The position numbers and the translations under genes were made by a program. Under the pieces are notes generated by a model, which was not told the DNA's origin, made no database searches, and saw nothing but the letters and a program-made list of their open reading frames with translations. A stretch of DNA of 51,350 nucleotides from Paenibacillus puerhi. GTDB lineage: Bacteria; Bacillota; Bacilli; Paenibacillales; NBRC-103111. Of the stretch, positions 8,894 through 17,191 are shown piece after piece; positions within the stretch are counted from its first letter, which is position 1; each line of letters opens with the position of its first letter. Location: contig NZ_WUWM01000040.1 in the NCBI RefSeq assembly GCF_009846885.1, positions 1 through 51,350 of the forward strand, given 5' to 3'.

Positions 8894-9808
8894 ATGGCAA
8901 TACGAGTAGAGACAGACCCAAAATGGAAGTGGACCGGAGCTTTCTTCCTGGGCGCCGGAGCCGCACTGATGACTTCCCTGATCTGGAGCGGGTGGATAAA
9001 CGTCCCGATCCCCCCTTCCGATCCAGCCGATCAGATGGCGTATGTGCGGGAGGGCCCCGTGGAGCCGGGCGCCGGTATCCGAGAGGCGGGTCATCCGGCG
9101 GATGTACCGCCAACCGCACGGCATACCCAGCCGCCGGAAGCTGCGGCAGAGCTCGCCTCCGCTCCGCCTGCACGGGCTGAGACCAAGCCTCAGGCCGCGG
9201 CACATGAAACAGCCGCCCCTGCTTCAACCAAACGCGCCGCCCTGACGTTCGATGACGGCCCGGATGCCAAGTATACGCCGGCTATACTTGACCTATTGAA
9301 GGAGCATCAGGTGAAGGCTACCTTCTTCGTCGTCGGCAAGCAGGTCGATAAGCATCCCGATGTCCTGAAGCGCATCCTTGACGAAGGCCATGCGATAGGC
9401 AATCATTCCCTGTCTCATGCTAATTTCTCCAAGCTTACTCCGAAGCGTATGGACGAAGAGATCAGGGAAACGGACCGGAGAATCCAGCAAGCGGCCGGAG
9501 TCTCCACCTCCATGTTCCGGGCTCCGTATGGAGCTTCGCCCCACGACCTGAAGACTTACTTGAAGACGACCGACCGGGAGCTCGTAGGCTGGACCGTCGA
9601 TACGCGTGATTGGGCGGGCACCTCGCCCGGGGATATCCTGACTCTCATCCGGGATCAGACGAAGCCTGGCGGCATTATTCTGATGCATAGCTTCGGCGGC
9701 AAGGGAGGCGATCTCAGCAATACGCTCGAGGCGCTGCCCCTGGCGATCGACTATTTGCACGCGGAGGGCTATACCCTGGTGACAGTGCCTGAGCTGGCGG
9801 CTCCGTAA
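8894..9808 (+). CDS. Membrane-anchored polysaccharide deacetylase (NodB domain)
   Basis: A 304-residue protein with one N-terminal membrane helix (residues 14-34), a proline/alanine-rich linker (38-112) and a NodB domain (about 113-304). The five catalytic motifs are visible: TFDDGPD with D120/D121, the metal histidines in NHSLSH (H171, H175), RAPYG (209-213), DTRDW (236-240) and LMHSF (H265). The enzyme should remove acetyl groups from N-acetylhexosamines of peptidoglycan or another wall glycan on the outer membrane face. The ATG is preceded by AGAGG. It stands between the stress gene and the ECF sigma gene. A second, secreted deacetylase is encoded at 45.9 kb. Confidence 0.9.
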   Translation: MAIRVETDPKWKWTGAFFLGAGAALMTSLIWSGWINVPIPPSDPADQMAYVREGPVEPGAGIREAGHPADVPPTARHTQPPEAAAELASAPPARAETKPQAAAHETAAPASTKRAALTFDDGPDAKYTPAILDLLKEHQVKATFFVVGKQVDKHPDVLKRILDEGHAIGNHSLSHANFSKLTPKRMDEEIRETDRRIQQAAGVSTSMFRAPYGASPHDLKTYLKTTDRELVGWTVDTRDWAGTSPGDILTLIRDQTKPGGIILMHSFGGKGGDLSNTLEALPLAIDYLHAEGYTLVTVPELAAP

Positions 9809-9879
9809 GCTCCCGATTCCCGTATCCTGACGGAAACCTCTTTATTAATATCTTCGATCCAAGTACACTGGTAAGAGAC

Positions 9880-9905
9880 TGAACTTTTGCCTGGAACTGA
9901 TCGTC
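9880..9905 (+). promoter_or_regulatory. Possible ECF-type promoter of the sigma-factor gene
   Basis: TGAAC (9880-9884) and CGTC (9902-9905) are separated by 17 bases, resembling promoters read by Bacillus sigma-M/sigma-W-like factors (TGAAAC, 16-17 bases, CGTC/CGTA). It sits just before the ECF sigma gene, as expected for autoregulation. The leader would be only about 15 bases, with the ribosome site at its very start. Confidence 0.4.
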
Positions 9906-9926
9906 CAAAGATTAGAGGTGTCCGTT

Positions 9927-10502
9927 TTGGATTCGGAAGTGAATTTCGATTACTTAAAATACTTGTCCGACAGTACGGACAAAAAAGAGATTTTGAATGA
10001 ATTGATGACCGCTTACGGTAAGGATGTATGGAATTATGCCTACAGTATCACACGCAAGTGGGATCAGGCTGACGATATTACGCAAGAGGTTTTCATCAAG
10101 GTATACCGGAATCTGTACACGTTCCGCAGCGAATCCTCGGTGAAGACGTGGCTGCTCGCCATCACCCGGAATATGACGCTTGATTACCGGAAATCCGCCT
10201 TTTTGCGGAAGGTCACGCTCGTGGACGCCTTCTCGGCCAGAGAAGAGCAGGCCGCCGCCTCTTCTGCGGAGCGGGAAGTCCTGGAGCGGATGACTCTGAA
10301 TGAAGTGTGGGATCTGGTTCTGAAGCTGCCGGTCAAATACCGGGAGGTTTTGATTCTGTTTGCGCATCATCAGCTGTCGATGAAGGAAATTGCGAATGTG
10401 CTGGGAGTCAGTGAAGGGACGGTCAAATCCAGACTGTTTCATGCACGCGGCAAAATTTCTAGGTTGAAGGAGAGTCTTGATCATGGAACCGATCGACCCT
10501 AA
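9927..10502 (+). CDS. ECF-family RNA polymerase sigma factor
   Basis: About 191 residues with region 2 (VWNYAYSITRKWDQADDITQEVFIKVYRNL, the core-binding and -10 helices) and region 4 (LPVKYREVLILFAHHQLSMKEIANVLGVSEGTVKSRLFHARGKI, the -35 helix-turn-helix), the usual ECF pair. I chose TTG 9927 because AGAGGTG (9914-9920) lies six bases upstream; the GTG at 9918 is itself part of that ribosome site. The 3' end overlaps the next gene by 20 bases, the usual arrangement for a sigma factor and its anti-sigma factor. A possible self-type promoter lies directly upstream. Confidence 0.93.
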   Translation: MDSEVNFDYLKYLSDSTDKKEILNELMTAYGKDVWNYAYSITRKWDQADDITQEVFIKVYRNLYTFRSESSVKTWLLAITRNMTLDYRKSAFLRKVTLVDAFSAREEQAAASSAEREVLERMTLNEVWDLVLKLPVKYREVLILFAHHQLSMKEIANVLGVSEGTVKSRLFHARGKISRLKESLDHGTDRP

Positions 10503-11787
10503 GTGGAAACAGCAACTGACAAACGGCCCTTTCGATCAAGATGGCTTTACCGACGCCTTGCGCCAACGTATCGAAGCTCGTCTGGAAAATATCGTCCCTG
10601 CGGCCTCCATTCCTTTGTGGAAACGTCCTTGGACAGCAGCCGCATCCGGCCTAGCCGTCACCCTGGGCTTGGTAGTCCTCGTCCTGGGCGGACAGCAGCT
10701 CTTCCCCTCCGCGGACCTGCCTGTGCAGCAGCAGCAGGAGCAAGCACCGCAGACGGCGGTCCAGACGGCGACGGATTACGAATCTACCGTACGCTCCGCT
10801 CTGCTGGTTGGGCTCCGGGCCGACAAGCCCAGCGGCGAAGCTGCGGGAGAAGCAAGCGAATACCGCACCCTGCTGGTCGCCCCCGTGGCCAAGCGACTGC
10901 AAGTAGCAGCGGAAGGATCAGGTATTCTGATGCCGTATAAGATGGATTTCTGGCGGCTGGCCGAGGAACAGAGCTCGACCCCGGAAGGCGGCTCGATCGC
11001 CCGCTGGAAGGCTATGCTGGCGAATGCTTCCCGGTCCCAAAGCCCGCTTTCTCTGAAGATCGCGCCACCCAAAGCCGGTGCGTCTTCCCGATCCGAAAAG
11101 CTGCTGTTCGTAGGCAATCGCTATGTAGCCATGGAGCAGCGGATCATCGCGCTGGATGATAAGGGCGGCCAGGAGGATTCCCGCTATGTCTGGGTCAAGG
11201 ACGTCCCTCAGCTGGCCTCGTCCGCGATGATGGAAGTCGCGCCCCTGCAGCAGCCGCATGTCAAGCTGGAGGACATATTCGGCAGCAGCATCGAGCCCGC
11301 GCTTCGGCAAATCACGCCTGTGCTTCCACAGGCGCCCGAGCAATCCAAGGTAAAGGCCGTGAAAGCCGCCTCGGTCGATACATCCGGCGAAAGCTGGACC
11401 GTCGCCCGGCAGCCGGGGCGCTGGGTAGCCCAGGTCGCCTCGTACGAGAATGACGCTCCTGCAGGCGAGCCCGATTACCAGCTGAAGGAGCTGCCGCTCG
11501 CGCTGCCGGCCGAAGTGGTCTCCCATGACAAGCTGACCCCCGATTGGGTGGAAATCAAGCGTATGCAGCCGGCGGCGGTGGACGCTTATTCCTCCCCTAA
11601 CCTGGATGTCGTGCTGGTTGTCACGGAGCGCCATCTGATCCTGTATCCGTTCCAGGGCACTCTGATCCCGAGCCCCCTGCTGACCGTCGAGCTTCATGCC
11701 AACGAATCGGTCATCATGGCGCATTGGGCGGTTGACCCTTACGTCGAGCTATGGAAGAAAAACGTCCCCGTTCTGCTGGCTCAATAA
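10483..11787 (+). CDS. Single-pass membrane protein, probable anti-sigma factor
   Basis: A 434-residue protein with a cytoplasmic N-segment of about 48 residues (DPKWKQQLTNGPFDQDGFTDALRQRIEARLENI), one membrane helix (about 52-72, AASGLAVTLGLVVLVLGG), a glutamine-rich linker and a large outer domain that I do not recognise. Position and topology fit an anti-sigma factor that holds the ECF sigma at the membrane. I see no zinc-type HxxxCxxC motif in the N-segment, so it would be of another type. ATG 10483 follows AAGGAG by 10 bases; a TTG at 10477 is also possible. Its stop overlaps the stop of the convergent DUF3048 gene by seven bases. Confidence 0.7.
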   Translation: MEPIDPKWKQQLTNGPFDQDGFTDALRQRIEARLENIVPAASIPLWKRPWTAAASGLAVTLGLVVLVLGGQQLFPSADLPVQQQQEQAPQTAVQTATDYESTVRSALLVGLRADKPSGEAAGEASEYRTLLVAPVAKRLQVAAEGSGILMPYKMDFWRLAEEQSSTPEGGSIARWKAMLANASRSQSPLSLKIAPPKAGASSRSEKLLFVGNRYVAMEQRIIALDDKGGQEDSRYVWVKDVPQLASSAMMEVAPLQQPHVKLEDIFGSSIEPALRQITPVLPQAPEQSKVKAVKAASVDTSGESWTVARQPGRWVAQVASYENDAPAGEPDYQLKELPLALPAEVVSHDKLTPDWVEIKRMQPAAVDAYSSPNLDVVLVVTERHLILYPFQGTLIPSPLLTVELHANESVIMAHWAVDPYVELWKKNVPVLLAQ

Positions 11788-12899
11788 ACGACATGCTCTT
11801 CGAATGTCGGCTGATCCGGCACGATCATCACATGCGTTTGTCCCGGCATCAGCGAGATCTCCCGGCCCTGTTCGAACCATCGGATAGGGTCGCTTTCTTG
11901 CGCCCGCTTCCACTCTACGGTCCGGACTGTCCCCTGCTGAAACAATAAGGCTGGCCCCGAACCCGTCATGACAACATCCCGTCTTCCTTCATTATCCAAC
12001 ACCCGGTGTTTCGTCCCCATCACCAGCACATTCGCGGCCTTGAGCGTTTCCCCGTTGTTCTGATCGATATGCGGGTTATCATTAATAGACCGCTTGTACA
12101 AGCGGGATGTTTCTTCATATTCGTACGACACCCGATAAGACTTGAGCAGGAACGTAATATCCACCTTGGAAGCTTGCTTGACTTCCGAATCCGCGGTCCC
12201 CAGCGCTACTCGGGCGGCTTGCGCTTCATCCGCCGGCTCCGGTCGAACAAAGGAATACACGGGAGACATCGGCCCCAGCTCTCCGAACCCGCGCTTGACG
12301 GCTCCTTGTCTGGCGCTGTCTATGCTCGTGTACAGATTATGCGGCGCTTGGCGACTCTTATCCCTCCAGAAGTAGGGACCGCTGTTCGTGATCTCATCCA
12401 AATTCTCAATTTTCTGCTTTCGGATCGTTTCATACCCGTCAGGGCTCCCTCCGGCATGTACTTGAACGGCGCCGTAACCTTTGCCGAGACTGATGAAGTA
12501 GGGGCGGATACTACGGACCGGTCCTACCGGATCCGTGGTGGATTGGCTCTGAAAAAATGCGATCAGCCGTGTGATCTCCCCCTCGGCCAGTACCTCGAAC
12601 AACAGATCAGCCTGCATCAAACCGCTCTGCGGGCGGGCTTGCGGAGCATTGTTAACGACAACCATGACGGTTCTCGCTTCCTTCCTATCCTCCGACTCCA
12701 CACCGGTTAACGGGGCCAGATGGGCGGGCCTTCTTACGACCGGCGTCTCCACCGGCTTGATCACAGTCTCGACCGGCTCTTGACCGCTAGGGGCGACGAT
12801 CGGCGGTTTGTCCGGACTGCAGCCCGCCGCTGTCCATGCCAGCGCGCAGGCAAGCAGCGCGAATAAGGCTCTGCTGCCCTGTCGCTTGCCTTCCTTCAT
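11781..12899 (-). CDS. DUF3048 (YerB-like) lipoprotein
   Basis: A 372-residue lipoprotein. The N-terminus is basic then hydrophobic and ends in the lipobox WTAAGC (cysteine about residue 27), so it is anchored to the outer membrane face. The body resembles Bacillus YerB/DUF3048: PLTGVESE, VMVVVNNAPQARPQSGLMQADLLFEVLAEGEITRLIAFFQS, then GPVRSIRPYFISLGKGYGAVQVHAGGS. The function of the family is unknown. I chose ATG 12899 because GAGGTG lies six bases upstream and would be inside the frame if GTG 12908 were used. It follows the dioxygenase gene by 47 bases on the same strand and may share its transcript. Confidence 0.85.
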   Translation of the reverse strand: MKEGKRQGSRALFALLACALAWTAAGCSPDKPPIVAPSGQEPVETVIKPVETPVVRRPAHLAPLTGVESEDRKEARTVMVVVNNAPQARPQSGLMQADLLFEVLAEGEITRLIAFFQSQSTTDPVGPVRSIRPYFISLGKGYGAVQVHAGGSPDGYETIRKQKIENLDEITNSGPYFWRDKSRQAPHNLYTSIDSARQGAVKRGFGELGPMSPVYSFVRPEPADEAQAARVALGTADSEVKQASKVDITFLLKSYRVSYEYEETSRLYKRSINDNPHIDQNNGETLKAANVLVMGTKHRVLDNEGRRDVVMTGSGPALLFQQGTVRTVEWKRAQESDPIRWFEQGREISLMPGQTHVMIVPDQPTFEEHVVY

Positions 12900-12946
12900 A
12901 CGGATCACCTCGTTTGCTTGTCTACTTACCTAACCCTAATCTAGCG

Positions 12947-13717
12947 TTAACCGAACATCCAACTGCTTAACGACAACGAACCGTACTGATATTGACGATG
13001 AAGGAGCTTCGCCTTCTTCCCCGTATGAGCCGCCCCCATAGCTATCAGCAGAGGAGCGAAATGCTCGGCCCGAGGGACAGCATCCTTGGCATACGGCGCT
13101 TCGAGATCATAGCGGAACAACCGGTGCGTATCCCAGGTCTCCAAACAAGCGGACAGCCATTCATCGAACGCGATGGCCCACTCGTCCGCCGCCGTCTCCT
13201 GCCAGGATAGCTTGCCCAGATTATGTACGGTGCCGCCGCTGCCCAGGATCAGCACCTGCTGCTCGCGGAGCGCGCCGAGCGCCCGGCCGATCCGGTACTG
13301 CTCCTCCGGAACAAGCCCCGGGTTCACCGACATGGCGACCACCGGAATGTCCGCGTCCGGGTACATCAGCTTCAACACGATCCAGGCCCCGTGATCGAGT
13401 CCCCGCTTGTCATCCAGCTCGCAGGAGATGCCCTCCTTCTCCAGCTGCAGACAGATCTGCATCGCCAGAGCCATATCCCCCTTGGCGCGATATTGAGCCG
13501 TATACAGCTCGTCGGGATAACCGAAGAAATCATGGAGCGTCTCGTAATAAACGGACGTACCCACACGCTGCGGAGCTGCCTCCCAATGCGAGCTGAAGAT
13601 CAGGATCGCACGTGGTCTGGGCAGCCTGGAAGCTAGCAAGCCCAGGAAGCGGCCATAGCTGTGAGGCTCCGTAGCCAGTGTCGGTAAGCCGTGTGAGGCA
13701 AATAGCGATGGAAGCAT
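12947..13717 (-). CDS. LigB-type class III extradiol dioxygenase (4,5-DOPA dioxygenase/YgiD family)
   Basis: A 256-residue protein of the YgiD/DODA family, which cleaves catechols such as DOPA in vitro and binds a divalent metal. Visible landmarks are LPSLFASHGLP near the start, ILIFSSHWE (His44), LDHGAWIVLKLMYPDADIPVVAMSV, LILGSGGTVHNLG and the closing HRQYQYGSLSLSSWMFG. I chose ATG 13717 because AGGAAAGGGG lies nine bases upstream and the length then fits the family; a longer in-frame extension to 13840 has no support. The physiological substrate in Bacillales is not established. Confidence 0.85.
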   Translation of the reverse strand: MLPSLFASHGLPTLATEPHSYGRFLGLLASRLPRPRAILIFSSHWEAAPQRVGTSVYYETLHDFFGYPDELYTAQYRAKGDMALAMQICLQLEKEGISCELDDKRGLDHGAWIVLKLMYPDADIPVVAMSVNPGLVPEEQYRIGRALGALREQQVLILGSGGTVHNLGKLSWQETAADEWAIAFDEWLSACLETWDTHRLFRYDLEAPYAKDAVPRAEHFAPLLIAMGAAHTGKKAKLLHRQYQYGSLSLSSWMFG

Positions 13718-13885
13718 GGGACAAAACCCCTTTCCTGCTGAAGCCGCTGCCGAGGGTACCCTGCTTGAACCGGAACGGATCGCATCGAATGACGGGATAG
13801 GCCACGTCATAGGTACTCCCTGAGTGTGATTATACAACATTGGCGGGAACAGGCTCCACTAACATTTGCTAGTTCAGGAAATGCC

Positions 13886-13926
13886 AAAGAGACCGGGACG
13901 CATGACGATGCGCCTCCGGCCTCTTT
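13886..13926 (-). terminator. Hairpin between trxA and the dioxygenase gene
   Basis: AAAGAG-A-CCGG pairs with CCGG-C-CTCTTT, with an inner CGCAT/ATGCG stem, giving a long hairpin with one mismatch. It follows the thioredoxin stop on the minus strand by about 65 bases. The T-rich run after it is short (TCTCTTTGG). Confidence 0.5.
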
Positions 13927-13991
13927 CTGCCCCGCGGATTCTTCGCCCACTTCGGCCAAACAACCAGGGTTAGTTGCGGGCTAGGCTTCTC

Positions 13992-14306
13992 TTACAGCTG
14001 GGACTGAACCCAAGCTTCAAGCTCCTGGGCAGGCCTTACGCCAATCTGGGTTCCCACCTCTACGCCGTTCTTGAACAGCTTCAAGGTCGGAATACTCATT
14101 ACACCATACTGCCCCGCTGTCTCGGGATTGTCATCCACGTTCACCTTGGCGATCGTGACCGCATCTCCGACTTTGGCATTCAGCTCTTCCAGCACCGGAG
14201 CAATCATTTTGCAGGGACCGCACCACGGCGCCCAGAAATCAACCAATACTACGCCTTCCTTCACCGTCTGAGCAAATTCGCTGTCTTTCACATTTACAAT
14301 AGCCAT
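13992..14306 (-). CDS. trxA: Thioredoxin
   Basis: A 104-residue canonical thioredoxin with the active site WAPWCGPCK (C29, C32), the buried aspartate in LVDFWAPW, the cis-proline segment MSIPTLKLFKNG and a short C-terminal helix. It reduces cytoplasmic protein disulfides with electrons from thioredoxin reductase (not in the window). AAAGGGAGAG precedes the ATG. It lies 93 bases after the Rrf2 regulator on the same strand; a near-palindrome in that gap suggests separate, regulated transcription. Confidence 0.97.
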   Translation of the reverse strand: MAIVNVKDSEFAQTVKEGVVLVDFWAPWCGPCKMIAPVLEELNAKVGDAVTIAKVNVDDNPETAGQYGVMSIPTLKLFKNGVEVGTQIGVRPAQELEAWVQSQL

Positions 14307-14340
14307 GTTGGATCTCTCCCTTTATCGTTTTTTAGTTACT

Positions 14341-14363
14341 TATACTGTAACCAATTTGGTAAC
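14341..14363 (-). promoter_or_regulatory. Palindromic operator candidate upstream of trxA
   Basis: GTAACCAATTTGGTAAC (14347-14363) contains a perfect ACCAA-N1-TTGGT inverted repeat. On the minus strand it is followed at once by TATAAG, a likely -10 for trxA, so a bound dimer would block the promoter spacer. The neighbouring Rrf2 protein is the obvious candidate binder; that assignment is inference. Confidence 0.4.
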
Positions 14364-14399
14364 AGATGAATCATGACAATACGGAACAGCGGCCCGAAC

Positions 14400-14840
14400 C
14401 TAGGGTTTTGCCGCATGCGCCGCTCTCAACCGTTCCAGCACATCCGCGATTTTGACTTGCGCCAGATACGTCAGCATCCGGCTCTCCGCCTCTGAAAATA
14501 TACCGTCCATCACATCCGCCATGTTACAGGCGATCAGACAGTCCTCCTCGACGTCTCCCGAACACCAGGAAGGCTTGATCGAGCCGATCGAGGTTACCCG
14601 ATACACCTCGGCAAGCGTTACTTCATGCGGATCGCAGGCAAGCGTGTAGCCGCCGCCGCTTCCTTCCCGCGTCGCCACATGGCCGGTCTTCTTCAGGCAG
14701 CTCAAAACCTTACGTACGCGCGCCGGATGCGTGCATACATTGGCAGCGATCATCTCGCTCGTAGCCGTTCGGTCCGGACGATAGGCAAGCAGCACGAGAC
14801 TATGTACGGCTATGGTGAATTCGCTGTTCAACCTGATCAT
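14400..14840 (-). CDS. Rrf2-family transcriptional regulator
   Basis: A 146-residue winged-helix protein of the Rrf2 family: EFTIAVHSLVLLAYRPDRTATSEMIAANVCTHPARVRKVLSCLKKTG (helix-turn-helix) and the wing VATREGSGGGYTLACDP. The dimer-helix region has cysteines spaced C-x7-C-x3-C (CSGDVEEDCLIAC), which differs from the IscR and NsrR iron-sulfur spacings I recall, so a thiol-based or other sensor is possible. I chose ATG 14840 (GAGG five bases upstream) over a longer frame to 14885. The downstream trxA suggests a thiol or oxidative-stress role, as for several Rrf2 members in Bacillales (inference). Confidence 0.88.
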   Translation of the reverse strand: MIRLNSEFTIAVHSLVLLAYRPDRTATSEMIAANVCTHPARVRKVLSCLKKTGHVATREGSGGGYTLACDPHEVTLAEVYRVTSIGSIKPSWCSGDVEEDCLIACNMADVMDGIFSEAESRMLTYLAQVKIADVLERLRAAHAAKP

Positions 14841-14908
14841 CCTTTCCTCATCCGACTTACTGTTATTATAAATATTACAGTTCAAATTGTCAATGGCAAC
14901 GCCAAAGA

Positions 14909-14936
14909 AAGAGAGAGGTCCAATCTCCTCTCTCTT
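14909..14936 (-). terminator. Terminator of the sulfonate operon
   Basis: A perfect 10-bp stem, AAGAGAGAGG (14909-14918) and CCTCTCTCTT (14927-14936), with an eight-base loop. On the minus strand it is followed by TCTTTGG and lies 27 bases after the monooxygenase stop. It also sits just upstream of the rrf2 gene and would separate the two units. Confidence 0.65.
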
Positions 14937-14963
14937 AAAGTCCGTCCGTTGAATGCGCCCTCC

Positions 14964-16322
14964 TTAGCTGCCCGAAGCGGCCGGCTGGCGGACCGCCGGA
15001 TGAACCGGACGCTGCAGTCCGAGATTCTCTCTAAGCGTTTGTCCGGTATAAGCGGTACGGAACAGCCCGCGCCGCCGCAGCTCCGGTACGACCAGATCTA
15101 CGAAATCCTCCAAGCCTCCCGGCAGATAAGGCGGCATAATATTGAAGCCGTCAGCCGCCCCGCCGACAAACCATTCTTCCAACTGATCGGCGATCTGTAC
15201 CGGAGTTCCCGCGATTTCCCGATGACCGCGCGCGCCTGCGATCCGCTGATACAGACGGCGAATGGTCAGCCCCTCCCGCTCGGCCAGGTCCTTGAGCAGC
15301 TGGAAGCGGCTCTTGCCGCCGTTGATGTCCGCAAGCTCCGGCAGGTCGGGGAGCGGTCCGTCCACCTCGTACGGGGACAAGTCAAAGCTGATGAGATTGG
15401 ACAGCAGGCTGATGCCGGCGGCCGGCGGGATCAACTCCTCCAGCAGCGCTTTCTTCTCCGCGGCCTCCTCTTCCGTCCGCCCGATAATCGGGAAGACGCC
15501 CGGCATGATCTTCAGATCGTCCGGCGAGCGGCCATAAGCCCCGAGGCGCCCCTTCACATCGGCATAGAACCGCTGTCCCTCCTCCAGCGTCTGCCAAGCC
15601 GTAAAAATAACCTCCGCCGTCCGCGCCGCCAGCTCCCGTCCCGACTCCGAAGCCCCGGCCTGCACGATAACCGGATAGCCCTGGACCGGTCTGGCTACAT
15701 TCAGAGGGCCTCGCACTTTGAACCAAGGACCGTCGTGATTCAGCGTATGCAGCTTGCTCCGGTCCGCGAACGTGGCGCCCGGCTTGTCGAAGACGAACGC
15801 ATCATCCTCCCAGCTGTCCCATAATCCGGTCACGACATCGTAGAATTCCTGCGCCCGTTCATAGCGCAGCGCATGCAGCAGCAGGCTGTCCGCGCCGAAG
15901 TTCAGCGCTTCGGCCGGATTCGCCGAGGTGACGATGTTCCAGGCCGCACGCCCGCCGCTCAGATGGTCGAGCGACGCAAACTTGCGGGCTACATGGAACG
16001 GCTCATTATAGGTCGTCGATACCGTAGCGACAAGCCCTACATGCTCCGTAACCGCAGAGAGCGCGGACAACAGCGTGATCGGCTCAGGACGAACGGTGAC
16101 TGTCTGCGCTACCGCCTCGGGGAATTTCTCGGAAACCGCATACCCGTCGGCCAGAAACAGCATATCGAACTTCCCTCGTTCCGCCGTCTGCGCCAGCTTC
16201 TTGTAGAACTTGAGGCTCAGCACCTCGGACGCTTCCGTCTCGGGGTACCTCCAAGCCGCCACGTGATGACCGGGCGTCATCAAGAAAGCACCCAATTTCA
16301 TTTGCCGCTGTTGATCACCCAT
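14964..16322 (-). CDS. NtaA/SnaA/DszA-family FMN-dependent monooxygenase
   Basis: A 452-residue flavin-dependent monooxygenase of the bacterial-luciferase superfamily, NtaA/SnaA/SoxA(DszA) branch. Visible marks are MKLGAFLMTPGHHVAAWRYPE, KFDMLFLADGYAV, LSALSAVTEHVGLVATVSTTYNEPFHVARKFASLDHLSGGRAAWNIVTS, PVIVQAGASESGRELAAR and GTPVQIADQLEEWFVGGAADGFNI. Such enzymes take reduced FMN from a separate reductase and oxidise sulfonates, sulfones or aminopolycarboxylates; the operon with an SsuABC-like transporter points to an organosulfur substrate. No flavin reductase gene is near. The start has GAGGAGG eight bases upstream. A 100-bp relic of a related gene lies at 25.2 kb. Confidence 0.9.
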   Translation of the reverse strand: MGDQQRQMKLGAFLMTPGHHVAAWRYPETEASEVLSLKFYKKLAQTAERGKFDMLFLADGYAVSEKFPEAVAQTVTVRPEPITLLSALSAVTEHVGLVATVSTTYNEPFHVARKFASLDHLSGGRAAWNIVTSANPAEALNFGADSLLLHALRYERAQEFYDVVTGLWDSWEDDAFVFDKPGATFADRSKLHTLNHDGPWFKVRGPLNVARPVQGYPVIVQAGASESGRELAARTAEVIFTAWQTLEEGQRFYADVKGRLGAYGRSPDDLKIMPGVFPIIGRTEEEAAEKKALLEELIPPAAGISLLSNLISFDLSPYEVDGPLPDLPELADINGGKSRFQLLKDLAEREGLTIRRLYQRIAGARGHREIAGTPVQIADQLEEWFVGGAADGFNIMPPYLPGGLEDFVDLVVPELRRRGLFRTAYTGQTLRENLGLQRPVHPAVRQPAASGS

Positions 16323-16351
16323 TGTATATTCCTCCTCGATTCATCGATTAC

Positions 16352-17191
16352 TTATTCGCTATAGGTTTGCTTCCAGCCCGTAAGCCGCCGCTCCACGAAG
16401 AGCAGCGTATAGTTAATGATGACGCCAATTACCGAAATGGTAATAATCCCTGCATACATATCAGTGATGAGAAAGCTGAACTGCGCATACTGCACCAGGT
16501 AGCCGAGTCCGGACTTCGCGCCCACCATCTCGGCCGCTACCAGCACCAGGATGGAGCTGGCTCCCGCCTGCCGGATGCCGACGAATATCGTGGGGATCGA
16601 TGCCGGGAGGATGACCTTGCGAAATAGACGTACCGAGGAAAGACCCATCGATCGGGCGGACTTGATCAGCAGCGGGTCGACATTCTTCACCCCGCTGATC
16701 GTATTGAGCAGCAGTGGGAAGGCGCAGGCGTAGAACACAATAGCGATTTTGCTCGTCTCGCCCAGACCCAGCAGCAGAATGAATACAGGCAAGATCGCAA
16801 GCGCCGCGGTATTGCGCATCAGCTCCAGAAGCGGATTCAGCAGCTCCGCCACGGTCTTCCACCAACCTATCGCCAGGCCCAGCGGAATACTGAGCGCGAT
16901 GGCAAGCGCAAAGCCGCTGAAAGACCGGGACAAGCTTGCCGCCGTATGCTCGGCCAGGTCGCCCGCCGCAAGCAGCCGCCACCAGGCCTGCACCACCTCC
17001 GAGAAGGGCGGGAAGAAGGTGACATTGACCAAGCCGAGCCTTGGCGCCGCTTCCCACACGGTGAGCAGCCCGATAATCGCTATAGAGTTCCTGAGCGCCT
17101 TCCGCAGCGAAGACCAGGATCTGCCTTGCTCGCGAAGCCATCCCCGCTTCTCATAGAGAACAAGCGTCTCGCTTCCTCCTCCGTTAGCCAT
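16352..17191 (-). CDS. ssuC: ABC transporter permease, SsuC-like
   Basis: A membrane protein of about 279 residues with roughly six helices and the permease EAA loop (KSARSMGLSSVRLFRKVILPASIPTIFVGIR) that contacts the ATPase. It belongs to the nitrate/sulfonate/taurine family. ATG 17191 is chosen because GAGAGGGG is nine bases upstream; the start overlaps the ATPase stop by eight bases, so the two are translationally coupled. With the lipoprotein and ATPase it should import a sulfonate or similar organosulfur compound. Confidence 0.88.
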   Translation of the reverse strand: MANGGGSETLVLYEKRGWLREQGRSWSSLRKALRNSIAIIGLLTVWEAAPRLGLVNVTFFPPFSEVVQAWWRLLAAGDLAEHTAASLSRSFSGFALAIALSIPLGLAIGWWKTVAELLNPLLELMRNTAALAILPVFILLLGLGETSKIAIVFYACAFPLLLNTISGVKNVDPLLIKSARSMGLSSVRLFRKVILPASIPTIFVGIRQAGASSILVLVAAEMVGAKSGLGYLVQYAQFSFLITDMYAGIITISVIGVIINYTLLFVERRLTGWKQTYSE

